Origin: Chamaea fasciata
Taxonomy: Eukaryota; Chordata; Aves; Passeriformes; Sylviidae
Assembly (NCBI GenBank): GCA_029207755.1
Contig: JARCOQ010000002.1
Location: 8,573,156 to 8,637,155 of the forward strand
Reading direction: 5' to 3'
Length of the DNA: 64,000 nt
Shown here in pieces: positions 51,905-64,000 of this stretch. Within the stretch, counting starts at the first letter, position 1, and every line of letters starts with the position of its first letter. The translations under genes and the position numbers were made by a program. The notes beneath the pieces are model-generated. The model saw nothing but the letters and a program-made list of their open reading frames with translations. It searched no databases and was not told where the DNA came from.

Positions 51905-52072
51905 GAATTCATTATTCATTATTCATTAATTAATAATGAATAATTATTAGAATTATAATATTCTAATATATTATAATATTATATTATAATGTTCTACTAT
52001 ATTATAATATTATAATATTCTATATTCATTAGAATAATATTCATTAGAATATTATTCATTAGAATAAATTTT
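51905..52072. repeat. AT-only palindromic and tandem patch
   Basis: Almost pure A/T sequence with an 11-bp perfect inverted repeat (attattcatta / taatgaataat, 5-base loop) near its left end. Several alternating attataatatt blocks follow, and then three copies of an attcattagaat unit at the right end. The whole can fold extensively. Confidence 0.8.
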
Positions 52073-52559
52073 TTTAAAAAAAGTACTCTCTCTGTATATG
52101 GATATAGTTAAACAAGTTATTCCTACTTCTGCCTTTGGACATAGTCACACGTTCTATGCACTCCTTTATAGGCACAAAGTGACTTATAAAGTAAGGATGT
52201 TTTCAATCTCTGTGACTTCACAGCCCTAAGGTGCATGCCCAGATGTATGCAGACAGCCCCAGTCCCACATCTTCTGTCTTTTCTGCTTTCCACAGGTTTG
52301 CATCACTTGACCATTACAGCTTGATGGATTGCATTTCAGCTTCTTGTATCTCAGATGGGTAAGAACCACCTCTCTTATTTATGAAATCTCAGCTTAGTAT
52401 TTGGATATGCTAAGATCAATGCATTTAGTGCTGATGTTTTTTATCACTCCCAGCCATGAAAACTTCAGCTGAAGAAAACCTTCTGCTGTAAGAAGGACTG
52501 TTAGGTGTCGTAATTGAGACACAAAACAAAATCTCTCTACTATCTAGGGTAGGGACTAG

Positions 52560-52856
52560 CAGGTTGCCACATCAATAAGGTGGAAAAAGAAGAAATAAAA
52601 GCCTTCTGTTCATAAATGATTGTGGGGCTCCACTCTTCTGTCTTTGGCAGAAATATCCTGGAGTGAGTTTGCTGTGCTTGATGATGAGAACTTGGCCATA
52701 CCATCTGCTTAGTGTGTTTGCCAGCTTGATGTGTTTGACTCCAGCCAAACACAGACTTATGCAGGTGAAGAATATGAGCAACCTGATCCATCCAGCTTCA
52801 GTGAGCAGTGCTGCAAAGCCATCTGTTGGTATTTTGCTAAAGACCTGGATGTCTGC
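52560..52856. other. unclassified segment fused to a CR1 fragment
   Basis: Moderately GC-richer sequence directly next to the CR1 fragment. A minus-strand frame stays open from the CR1 part into it (52572-53045), but the portion here does not match CR1 ORF2 or any family I know. It may be another old mobile element into which, or beside which, the CR1 inserted. Confidence 0.35.
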
Positions 52857-53140
52857 ATCTACCCCATGGCTTGTGGTTTTTGCTCCCTGCAGGGAAAGCA
52901 TCACCTCTCTTGACCTGCTGGCAATGCTCTGCCTCATGCAGCCCAGGAAGCTGATGGCCTTTGTTGCAAGACAGCACTGACAGGACATGGTCAACTTGGT
53001 GTCCACCAGGGACCCCAGGTTGTCTTCTGACCATCTGATTTTCATCCAGCCAGCCCTCTGCCTTCCTGTTTCAGCCCATTCTTGTCCAGATGTGGCACTA
53101 TGAATTTCCTTTTGCTTGAAATTTTCCTTCCACTTCCTTC
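52857..53140 (-). mobile_element. CR1 LINE fragment, C-terminal part of ORF2
   Basis: On the minus strand the translation has NLGSLVDTKLTMSCQC and IASRSREVMLSL. These correspond to the LGVLVDEKLNMS and SVASRSREVILPLY blocks after the catalytic core of the CR1 reverse transcriptase. The plus strand shows the matching landmarks gtcaacttggtgtccaccag and gaccccaggttgtcttctg. Both ends are truncated, and neither the 3' untranslated region nor the tail repeat is present. It is a dead, old fragment. Confidence 0.87.
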
Positions 53141-56100
53141 ACAGTAATGCAGTAAACTGTTAATTAATTTTTACCACAAAGACCTGTGCACAAGTGATGA
53201 GCTGAACATAAGAAACAGTATCACAGCAATGCAGGAGGAAAGAGAAAGAAATTTCGGAGTAGCTTTGTGAAATGCCAGCAAAGAACAGGGTCATGTTACT
53301 AAAAACCAGCGACAGAATATTCTTCATTCAGCTTATAACCTTCTATCATAAAACAATGCATGTGCCAAAGGAATTGCAGGACACAGGCCAGCAATATTCT
53401 TTCTACTTTGCAAATTTCATGCTTGAAATATGTCCTGATTTTAAGAAAAATGAGTACTTATAAAATGTTCACTTCACCAACTAAGTGTTCATTCATATTT
53501 CACATGCATTGTAAGCAGAGCTGACAACAGCAGCTAGAAGTAGAATCTGAGTCACTTTCTGTGACTCTAGTTATAAGACTTTTAGCCTCAAGGCTCAACT
53601 TTTTTCTTTAATTTTTTTTATTTCTTTTTCCTACGTCACTTAACATATTCCTGCTTCTTCCATGAAATAAACTAATTTTGACAAAGGTTTCATCCTGATA
53701 TGAGAGTATTCAAATTGTTCTCTGAAAGAATATCCTCCTATTCTAAGCTGCAAGCTTCAAGAATCTCAGTTCACAGGTAGCAATGTGTTAGAATTTGGAT
53801 AATCTCCAGCATTAGATACTGCTCAAAGATATTCCCTGAAATTAATCCTCTTAGATATGATGACTCCTTTGCCACAGAGTCTCAGAAGTGAGAACAGGGA
53901 CCATGGCAACACAAGAGAGATTGAAACCATTTTCTGGAGTATAACAAAGAAAAACATTTTATCCCAGACATCATGCCTCAAAATAATCATGTAAACTTAA
54001 AAAGACCCCTCCTTCCTGTCTTCATATCAGAAGGACACAGATAAAAGATATCTGCAGTCATTAAAGAAGTATTTTGCCCATTTGCTGCAGTCACTTCACA
54101 CCTTTGGGCATTTAAGTGTATTCTGGAATAAATCAGAATGAATGTCAGTTGACACCAAGCTCTACAGAGTAAGATCCATTACAGGAAATAAAGAATCCAA
54201 TATTGACTTCAGGTACAAAAGCAGAATCATCAACAACTGGTTTATAGGACAGTTATCCAGACAGTAAATATAGAAATGCCAAGCATTGCCAGGTCAACAT
54301 GAAACTTATCTACACAGGAACATACAGGCATTTAAAAACAAGAGTAGCAAAAAAAGAAAAGCTCAAACTAAACTTAAAAACAATATCAACAAAGCATTTG
54401 CAGATTCTCTTCTGAGTACCTACAAAACATTTACCTTTTGGAAAGTTTCAGTCCTAAATACTCAAAGGTTCTGGCCCACTCTGGGTTCCAGTGAGCACTG
54501 AATTTCTCAATGGATCAAAGCTAGCAAAATATTCCTTTATGGCAGCCAATCCCACTGACTAGCTGTAAGGAGAGAAAGAACCACAGCAAATGCTGTATTT
54601 GTGCCCTTGAAGACAAGTTCATTAATTTCCTATGTGATTAGAAGGAATAACAGAGATGAGATAGAATTATAGCTGGACATAGTTTAAGTTACAGTTTAAG
54701 AGTTTGCACTTTTAGTGTCAGATGACTTAAAAATAAAAGTATTGATTACAAATATTCCACAGGAATCATGCTGAAGTTCTAATGCACATGGCTGAAGGAA
54801 GAGCAAGTAGCAACTTTAATTAGTTAAAAAGTGCTCCTTACCACAACTACCTGTAGGGAAGTTTAAATTACAAGCTTCTACCTAAAAAATAGAACTGACG
54901 CTCTAAATCAGTTCCACACAACACATTGACATGGCAAAAATGTCTCAATATGTTTCCTGGAGATGATTTAAGAGAGACTCCACCATGTATTTCAGGAGGC
55001 ACAAACCCAAAGAGAATAGATTTAGAGTGTTCCAAACAGTATTTCCCTCTGAACTCCCTCCCTGCATTTCCCTCTAAAGTCTGTAATGCTCTGCATTAAA
55101 TATTAGTCTGTTGGTGGCTCAGAGCATCTGGAGAAATGATGGCACGTGTCTTAATGTGAACCATTACCAATCAACCAAAGCAACCCCCAAATTCATCAGG
55201 TATAAAATATAATTCATTAGGAAACGAGCCATATATTAAAACAGCAGTGTTAGGTTTTCTAAAGAAACAGGAATAGAATAATTTAAATAAATCAGAATGA
55301 AGGAATCAGACAATTGAATTTTCTTCTCTGTTTTGCTGTTTTTTTCATCTTCAGCTTAGTTTTCCTATGTAACTGTTTTGCCAGTAAAGCACAATGATTC
55401 ATTGTGGCTGGCAGAGATTAGGAAATTGTTCACCTAGAAGAAAGGGTGGTATCCTGTGAAACACACTCACAGGATTTCCAGTAACACTTTCACGACATTC
55501 AGTGAAGCCATTTCTAATGTTTTCCTTACTTTCTTTTAAATCATTTTCAGTCCAAGAATTTCCAGGGCAACATAATCTTGAAATTTCATGAAATCACTTC
55601 GAAAGAAGTTTCTTGTCAGAACTCTTTTCAAAGTACTACATCTGTGAAAAACAAAACACCATCTCAATTGAGTCAAGATATGAAGCCAAAAGCAGTTTTC
55701 AGTCTCAGAAAAAAAAAAAAAAAAGCACAATAAACAGTGAAATGTATCAAATAGTTGGAATGGAAGAAATAATGATGAAAAAAATCCATCTTTAGTTTAT
55801 ATCCAGCAGCTGTCTCCATATAAATCCACCTAGATACCGAATGCAACTGAAGCATCGGGAAAAGAAGTTTTGCCTGAGAAGGGAGATTGAGCTTTTCTGG
55901 TAAGAACCTTTCAAATAATGGACAAGCAAGATAAGCAACAACTTATCTTCAGTTCAAGCAGCAGAGAAAGCTTTGATCTCTGCTAAAGTCTGAGTTTGGG
56001 CCTCTCTACTGTGAGTAGGTTGGCACAAGCAAAGACAAGGATCTTTTATTATAAGAGACTGTTGAGGCCCCTGAAGGGCATCATGCTGAGCTCCCGGCAT

Positions 56101-58171
56101 GACTGAGCAAGCAGAACAAGCCTAGGCACTAATTCCTTGATGGGATCTGGGAATGGGACCTAAAGGGAACCACGGATCACAGACCATGATGTGGATATCA
56201 AAATAAATACTGTTATATCTAGGCACTCATTCCAAGGTCCCAATGACTTAGCAAAAACTAGTGCAGCTTCAAGAACCTCATGGACTACAGCAGCAAAGGG
56301 AATTAATATTTCCAAACTCCCAGGAATGGTCTAAAATTTCTAGGAAAATCCCACATTTCCAGAACTGGCCTCTGAGAAATTTTAAATATGTCAGATAAGG
56401 GCAGAGGAAATATTTTAGTGATTGAAATTCCTCAGAATAATCAAAATCTAAAAGATGTACAAATGAATGGTTTAGAAGGTACAGCCATAAAAAACAGTTA
56501 TATTTTAATTTACAGTCTTGGCTACAATAAGCAAAGAAGTTATATAGTCTAAAAATCTGAGATTCCAAAGAAATCAAGAAGAGATTCACTTTTGGCTTAT
56601 CTGTGGCCAGAATTTCACTCACCAGGTGGCAAGGAGGAGTTTCCAGAATGTACTGCAGTGTAACTGAGTCAGGCAGCCACATCTTCCCAATCCTTTGCCA
56701 CCCATTTCTCACATTATTGCTGCTATTTCCACTAAAAGTTTTCCCGAATCAAAGTTTCCTCTAACTGCATGACCCTTCTTGAGTATGAAACACATCTAAA
56801 TAAGATGACATATTTAGATGGTAGGTGAATCCTTAATGCCACTACCAACATCTTCAGAGAAGGGAAAATGTTGTTTTATTCTTAAAAGGAAACCAAAATA
56901 CCAACTGATAAACTGGTCAAACAAGGCTGGATCACAATTTATTTCTGACCTTTTAATGTCTTCAGTTCTCAATGATTTTCTGTCATTTCTGCCTTGCTTG
57001 GACCCGAGACCTGCCCCAGAGGTGTCCAGCTTTATGTGGCTACTTAAATTTCAGCTTCCATTTCCAAGATTTGAGGATAAGTAATTAATTGTTGCTGAGA
57101 AACCCTAGGGTTTATCAGCTGTCCAGGTCTACCAGGCTGGAGAAAGCCTTACATCTGGAAATTTTGTTGTACTCATTCTGCATGAGACAGAGTTTTATAT
57201 GATAACTTGGTTAGAGCCTCCTGCTGTCACTGTCACTATCAAAGGCCAGGACGAGCCCCTGCCTGGTGTTCTGCTAGGCAGCCCCCAAATCACTTTCATT
57301 TTAAGCTTACCATTCTATGTTGAAATGAAGCAGAACAGACTCATTTAAAAACCCACTAAATATACACAAGGAGTAACTCCCATATTATTACATTCCTCTA
57401 GAAGTTTGACTGGTTGTTATCTGAGAAACACATTTTGTTCCTGTGTGCCCACCTAGTGCACACACAATGCTGGTAGTGCATGGAAAATTCCTCCACTGAT
57501 GTTTATGCTGCCAAGTGTTTTATCTCTTATCACTTTGCTTTTTATTTTTCTATATAACATCTCAGCAGCTGACAAAGCACAGATGCTGCAGGAAAGTAAA
57601 AAGAGCTATTTGAAACAGAATTCTGCATTTTTATGTGCTTTAAAACAGCCATTTATAAGGAAGCATTAAACACTGCTAAGAAAAATGCCTCTTTGAAAGA
57701 CAGACTGGAGCCCATACAGGTACAGGTGTGTACAAGGATTACATCAAGATAACAACAAAATGCTTCAACAGTATGCCCATAGTTTAGAAAAAGAAAAGAA
57801 AAAAAAAAAAAAAAGCCACACATCCATCAAGCCTGTTGTTTATCCAAAGCAGTTATTGCCCTTGAGTTACATTTCTAGACCTTATTGAAGAACAAGCGAT
57901 ACATTGTTAACGTTTAGATCAATAAACAATTATTGTTCTTTGTGAGATGCTGAAAGGGGCTTTAGAGACTTTACAGGTAAGAAGCAGAATTTACCAGCGC
58001 CTGTCAAACAACTGCAACACGTTCTTTCTCCTTCTCTCTGTGTCTTGCTCTGGCAGAGGCCACTGGTCTGATCCCAGCCAGCTCCTTGCCCCGTGGTGTG
58101 AATTCCCACGGGATCAGCAGGAGGCTCAGCTGCTTCCAGTGGCAAGTCTGGCTGTGGCAAGGGTTTTGAAT

Positions 58172-58210
58172 GTTTTGTTTGTTGTTGTTGTTGTTTGTTT
58201 GTTTGTTTTT
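58172..58210. repeat. (GTTT)n/(GTT)n microsatellite
   Basis: GTTT units are interrupted by a block of GTT units and end in a T run. Confidence 0.9.
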
Positions 58211-60501
58211 CCCTGCAGCTCCCCAACAGCCATTATTCACCTCAACTATTGCTTCATCAGTTTGTAATGATTTCAGCTTTTAAATAAAATAAGGAGATCA
58301 ACAGACAAGTTTGCCTCCTTGCAAACACATAAATAATGCTGCATAGTAGAGTGTTTCTTCTCAACTGAAAAGCAGAACAAGCCCTCCGCTTTCTTTAGAA
58401 CTGTTGTAATTAACGCTGCCAGCCACAAACATTTTGTAAATAATGAATGGCCCGAAATCCCAAACACTGTGTCTGTTTCCCCTCTGCATCTCCACAACCT
58501 CCCATTTTCATAGTGGCCCACTTACAGTGGTGTTTGTACAAAAGGCTCCCAGAGTGGGACATTTTAGCCCTTACTGATAATAAGGTTATCGATCAGCTGG
58601 ATTTGCTAACCGCTGTAGTGTCATCCTGTTCCTTTCTCATTTTCTCACTTGCTTAAAGAATCTTCTGAAAGCCATCCCCTCCCTCTGCCTTGTTACTGCC
58701 TTTACAAGGCTTAGTTTGATCAATTGCAGCAGGAATGAAGCTTAGATTCATAAGTGTGGTAGGATCTATAAAACAGATCATAAATTGTTTCTGAGGGAGT
58801 TTAGTAATGATAGTTTGCTAACACCTTCTACTACCAAATACTCTCTTGTCTGATTTTTAGAACCACAAGAACAACTGAATCCCAGAAAACCTTGATAACA
58901 CTGTGCCACCAAAACCAGTTACTGTGAGCTGAGTAGAGTATGAGAATAATTGATGCTCTCTGCAGATCATTGGTGCTATTAAGATAGCAGTCAGTGCCCT
59001 CAGACTAGATTCTGCTTCCCCTTGTGATACATCTCGTTGGTTGCACTCAGGTGCTCCAGGGCAAGCTCATGCAAACAAATCAGTGTTTCATAAAGACGCA
59101 GCAAATTTAACTTGAAACTTTGATATCAAAGTGCTATACAAGCATTAAAAGCCGAGTAAATGGTATATTGTGTGAACAAAGCAACAGAAGAGCAGGAAGA
59201 TCATGTTTGGCTGTTACAAATGATTTTGCAAAAGCCCTGGATGAAAACCAAGGAACCCGCAATAATATGATCCCAACCTCTGAACATGGAGTGACAACTG
59301 CTACATTGCTACCTAAGAATTATTCACCTTGCATCAGTCTAAATGCATTAATGTGTTTTCTCTTATACCCCATCTTTTGAGATTAAACACATTTCCTGTG
59401 TGTTGTATATGTGTAGGTAACCTTGTGCTCTTTTTTCCTCAGTTTGTTTCATGGGCAGTGAAGTGTGGACCTACTGGATCTGCCATATCAATGCTCAATA
59501 TCTTTCACATAAAATGTACACGAAACAGTAAAGACCAGCACACTCTTTACAACACAAACAATAAACTTGTGGTAGTAACTATCTCAATAAATAAATATGG
59601 AAAAGAATATGAACAGAATTTCCCCACATATATGTTTTTAAAACATCACAGGTTAGCATCAACTTCCCCATCTCTCTATCACTGTCCTACAACAATCAGT
59701 TAGATTAACAAGATTAAAAGAAATTATAAAAATAATAAAGATGAAATTAATTCTGTATTGGGGCTTTAGAATCCTTCCTTGGATCATTTTAGAGGTTCAG
59801 AAAAAAATCAATAAGAACTCACTCAAATGGTGCAATTTCTCTAATGGTCATACGTGCTCCTCATGCAGCCACTGGAACTGACGAATGAGATTAAAAACCA
59901 ACAAGCAAACAAAAAAACTCTAAAAATATTTTTAGATTTGATAAGAGATCTCAGATGTTACTAACACCACACCACAGAGTTCTGTCTGAGCAGGCTACAT
60001 CTGTTATGATAATACTGAAAATTGGAAACAATATTGATGATGCATAGACTGGGAAGAGACCCAGCCTTACTCCTTTGTTAAACCACACATGCATCAGCCT
60101 AACAAGAATGCACCACAAAATTTGGGATCAAAGTGCAGCTTTCATTCCTCTCCACTTCAATTTGCTCTGAGTCATCAGCTTTCCAATCCACTTCTCTTCC
60201 ATATGAGAGAAGAGCCAGAGGTATTTTGGAAATATCCTTGTGATAGATTCAAAGAAAGGAGCAAGGATAAACCAAGGTACATTTCCTGAGAAATTCTGAA
60301 AAGACTAATAATTTCAGTAGTGGAGTTACCACACACAATTGCTCAAACCAGTTCAGGATAACATTATGAAATGAAGCAAGCCAAAAATTAAAAAAAAAAA
60401 AAGAAAAAAAAAGAACAAAGAGAAAACCTACATAGCATACTCTGAGGCAGTATGCTTTTACTTCGTAACTTACCTATGAATTTTAATTGTTTTTAAAATA
60501 C

Positions 60502-60529
60502 TTTCTACATTTCTGTAGAAATGTAGAAA
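60502..60529. repeat. 13-bp inverted repeat with 2-base spacer
   Basis: The arms tttctacatttct and agaaatgtagaaa are exact reverse complements separated by gt. Confidence 0.85.
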
Positions 60530-61707
60530 ATCCTTGCACTTTGTCATCTTATCTTCCCTACTGAATTTTTTGCTTCCTAACTGCTCTGTAATAATCACTT
60601 CAGAATACCTTGAGGAATGATAGCCTATCACCATCATTAATTTATTTGATATATTATTATTGAGTTCTAAGATGATTTTTGAAGCATGAAAATAGCACAA
60701 ATGGGCAAATGATCACTGAGAAGCACATTCAGCTCTTCAGGTTATGACATAGGATTTGTTTCTCAACAGTCACAGGGAAATTGTTTCCAAACAAGACTGA
60801 GACTTGCAACATCTGCTGTATACATCAGAAAACAACTGAACTGAAAGAGAGCATTTAGTTTTGGGCAGATTAAAGGGTTCTTTTTCAGATTTTGGTGTGT
60901 ATTTCACATTTACTGTTTATGTACCTCAGAGCAGATTTGGAAGTGTATTTCTGCTCCCAGTAGGCAATCCTTTAAAACTTCTAACAGCCACGCTTGCTGC
61001 TGTGACTGCTGTCAAGTATTTGGTTTTCTATCAACTAAGCAGAGCATCAAGTCAAGTTTCCTTGCTTCATGAGGCTCTGTATCATTTATACACCATTTAA
61101 TGTCTTTTCTACTTGTCAATACGATAAGTGGGACAAGAGTGAATGCGTGAGAGTGTGTGTCTGACGCTTTTTGCAATGGGTAATTCAGAGTATCTTAAAC
61201 ATTTTAGGTGTATCAAGTAGAGCTTGACACGCTGCAACAAAATGAGAAGTCAGCAACTCAAAGATGCTTCACTAGTGTAAAATATCTATGACTTCTAAAT
61301 GGTAAACTTTGTATTTTTTTTATAGATGACTTTTGGAAGCATATTCTTCAATCCTTTCTTTTTTCCATTTTAAGTGAGCTTAGGAAAGCATGACCCGTTG
61401 ATTATACTTTATTCACTGCAGGCATAACTGATAGCACCATTTCCTCCTGCCTAAACAGAATTCCTATGGTACCAACTTCATATTTCCATTTTCAGAAAGA
61501 ACAACTATTTCAACATACAGACTTTGAACTTATGATTTTTTTGGGTTGCTGTCTCATTTGACACGAGAGCTGTTGAAAAAATAATCACTAAATATTTTTT
61601 GCACGTTGCTTTAGCATGGAACATTTACTCCAAGTGTTTTTTAATTACCTTCTTCTCTAACTTTGGACTGAGACCCTTTCCAGCTGCCACCTGCCTGTGA
61701 TGTGTCA

Positions 61708-61721
61708 CCAGCAGGGGACAC
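61708..61721 (+). promoter_or_regulatory. CTCF-like binding motif
   Basis: The sequence ccagcaggggacac, preceded by tgtca, matches the CTCF core CCASYAGRKGGCRS except for one G-to-A change. It lies in a short GC-richer patch (61680-61735). Binding is inferred from the motif only. Confidence 0.35.
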
Positions 61722-62255
61722 CGGAGGGAGAGCAAAATGCCAGCTCTGCTGAAATCACTGCCATCAGCTTTAACAAGGGTGTAACATAAGGTCGTCTCAA
61801 ATAGCTGTCACAGCTGCCCTTTTCCTACTCACAGGCACGTGTAAGGGCATGAACTGTCCTGATAAAATCCCTGCTGTTTCAAATGAGGGCGAGAATGTAA
61901 GTTTCTACTAACTTATCCGAGAAATTCTTTTAGTTGAGGTCTTTGGTTTGCTACTTGTCCTTTTCATTCTTGTTTCTCTGACTTCTTCCCTCATAGCGAG
62001 ATTCATTGTAACAAAACCGTGACACCATTACAGCTGCTAAGAGGTTTGTGGCATTTCCTTGTCTCTACTGGGCTGAGTTAGGGGAGCTTCAAGGTCGTTT
62101 TCATGATAAACCTGATCTTCCCCTACTCATCATTATCAGGGATGATAATTGGTTGTGGCAGCGAGGTGTCTGTGATAACCTCTTGCAAGATAAAATTCCC
62201 ACCATATATTTCTTGATGGTATGACATCACAGAGACATGCCTACAGTGAAATGTG

Positions 62256-62304
62256 CATTATTAAATTTACACAATGCCTATTGCATTGTGTAAATTTAAT
62301 AATG
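62256..62304. repeat. perfect 22-bp inverted repeat, 5-base loop
   Basis: The left arm (62256-62277) and right arm (62283-62304) are exact reverse complements with no mismatch, separated by ctatt. Outside the arms the match stops at once, apart from about two bases. The arms contain aatttacacaatgc and its complement. Confidence 0.97.
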
Positions 62305-63713
62305 TACTACTACTATATCTACTCTCTGTTTAGATCAATGCCACAAATTTAAACAGCAGTAGGGGCAGGATTCCCAAAAGAATTGCTTGTAAATTATGCT
62401 CATAGAAAACAAAGGTTGTTCTTCTGCATTCCTGCTTCTCATTTTGAGAAGAAAAATAAGTTTAAATGTTGTTGTGAAAATATCCACTGTTTGTAATGCT
62501 TATAATTTATGAGAGGTCCATTTTTCTGACTTGGAAAATTGTGCCTTTCTGTTGGTGGTTGTTTCCATTGTAGGTGACCAGTCGTGCATTCATCAGTAGA
62601 ACCATCATACCCTTATTTCATGGAGCAGTGGAGACACACTTCTCTGACCTTAAACCTAAAGAAATGGTGCATTTTCCCTTGTGCACTGAGATTAGGCAGG
62701 AAGATAAGCGAAAAACATCAAAATGTCTATCAATGCAATGAGAAAAGTACTGGAATAAGATTGAGTTCCCAAGGTTTAGGCCTGTTCTTCTTGCACCTCA
62801 AATTGATATAAGTCTATTCAAAGAAATAAGAACTGCTGCTAGAGAAAGTATTTTTTCTCTTTAAGGGCACAGATAGGAATTCAGATAGATGCTTTGACAT
62901 TTTCTTAAAAATCAGTGGTAGCCTCCCAGACCAGGTTTCTTTACAGTTACACACTGGCAGAAGTTTTCTGAATGGTAGAAATCTAAATCAAGTGACAATA
63001 TGTTCTATTATGACTAATACAAATTGTAATGACAGCCTATGGCAACAGAAAAATACAGAAAATAGTTTTCTACAGATGAATAAAAATTCACTTTTCCCCC
63101 AGTCTTTTGAGATGTGCACTTGAGCTCTTCATCTGGAATTTCTTTAAAGGAAATTGCAAGATCGAGAGATGTGATTGACCTTGACTTAGGGCAGGCATCT
63201 AAAATAAATCAGACTAATCACAGTCTGCTTCTCTCTAGCATCCAAATAGGCAATCAAGGCAACTAGCTAACAGAATTAACTGATATATTTCAAGCAATTC
63301 GAGAGAAAGTAATTTCACCGAGTCTTGGGAGTACAGCTTTTCAACTCAGTAGTTGTATCAGTCACAGCTTGGGCAGATATTCAAATATATTTCTCAACTT
63401 CTTATACCTGGAAGCAAGCATAAGAAGCCTCAAGCCTCTCCCATACAATATTACTGTACTGCAAAAAGAAATTTAAATACTGAGATTAATATCTGACTCT
63501 TTTGAGTCCTTCCTACGAGAATGCAGGCAAAATGTGCTGACTGACAAATTGAGTCTGCTGCAAAACATACAATTTTTCATCGTCACTGAAAAAATAATGA
63601 ATATTTCTAATTAATCATTGATTTTCAACATCTGCAGATAACCACTTGGTGAACCAGAAAGCAGCCATAGAATGGATCACAACATCTAAATGTTGGTACA
63701 TTCTCCCTGACAC

Positions 63714-63805
63714 ACAGAATCATAAAATGCTTAGGGTTAAAAGGGACTTTAACATCTTCTACTTCCGACCCCTCACCTTCTACCAAGACAGCAGAGTGGT
63801 TGCAA
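63714..63805 (-). mobile_element. CR1 LINE 3'-tail fragment
   Basis: The plus strand reads cacagaatcataaaatgctt, then agggttaaaagggactttaa and catcttctacttccgacccc. This is a diverged version of the reverse-complemented CR1 3' end (agaatcatagaatggttagg, then ttggaagggacc). The element is on the minus strand with its tail at the left, and only about 90 bases are recognisable. The right edge is uncertain. Confidence 0.8.
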
Positions 63806-64000
63806 CTTGCTCTTAGCTTAAAAGTGAGTCTCAGAAGACAAACAGGACTTTTTGGCAGATGGCGATTAGAGCTCTGAAAATCTTGCAGCAGGATATGTGC
63901 TCATATTATGGATGCTATGCACATTTATTTAGTTCTTTCCATATTTCATGGATGAATTCTGATTTGTCTGAGTTCTCTGTGTCATCTATATAAGCTACTC
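63806..64000. other. end of window, nothing recognised
   Basis: AT-rich sequence without a recognisable feature. The CR1 fragment could continue a little further than marked. Confidence 0.5.

Larger units (their letters stand above)
48321..52559. other. about 4.2 kb AT-rich non-coding DNA
   Basis: Apart from the X-box-like motif and the AT-rich palindromic patch at 51905-52072 I see no feature. T runs occur near 49916-49947 and 50221-50232. Confidence 0.5.
53141..63713. other. about 10.6 kb AT-rich non-coding DNA
   Basis: No gene is supported. It contains a GTT/GTTT microsatellite (58172-58210), A runs (near 55710-55724, 57799-57814 and 60389-60412), two palindromes (60502-60529 and 62256-62304) and a CTCF-like site (61708-61721). 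A GC-richer piece at 58020-58160 is unclassified. All open frames are short and unconvincing. Confidence 0.5.

Noticed and set aside
52663..52980. 105-codon plus-strand frame
   Set aside because: It lies antisense to the CR1 ORF2 fragment over much of its length and has no domain of its own.

Overview
The window reads as non-coding DNA from a bird, probably a songbird (passerine). It is AT-rich (impression only, not computed) and has long A and T runs and many microsatellites. I found no open reading frame that I can defend as a host gene, and nothing that looks bacterial or phage-derived. The organism call rests on the repeats. There are five pieces of CR1 LINE, three of them with the 3' tails typical of bird genomes. 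There are also three LTR sequences that resemble passerine ERVK- and ERVL-type LTRs as I remember them. No database search was run.

Layout: 1-8330 is mostly unannotated AT-rich DNA with one GC-richer block (2460-2880) and a CA/TA microsatellite (5776-5872). A CR1 3' end (8331-8512) and a truncated ERVK-like LTR (8968-9465) follow. 9466-18391 holds only simple repeats. At 18392-19544 lie a CR1 3' end, an unidentified exon-like reading frame, and an ERVL-like solo LTR on the minus strand interrupted by a long TA run. 19545-26846 is unannotated. 26847-27833 is an almost complete ERVK-like solo LTR carrying a 47-base A run. An older, longer CR1 that still shows reverse-transcriptase signatures occupies 37155-38355. 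A 5S-rRNA-headed SINE of the AmnSINE1 type lies at 44845-45400. A small CpG cluster and an RFX-like X-box lie at 48195-48676. A further CR1 ORF2 fragment (52857-53140), an exact hairpin (62256-62304) and a CR1 tail (63714-63805) complete the set.

No pathway or operon can be reconstructed. The window is best described as an intron or a gene desert. All five CR1 fragments lie on the minus strand, which would fit an intron of a plus-strand gene but is weak evidence. The most biologically interesting item is the old, still recognisable AmnSINE1-like element, because members of that family are known to have become conserved enhancers. The CpG cluster with its nearby X-box and the CTCF-like site at 61708 are secondary candidates for regulatory function.
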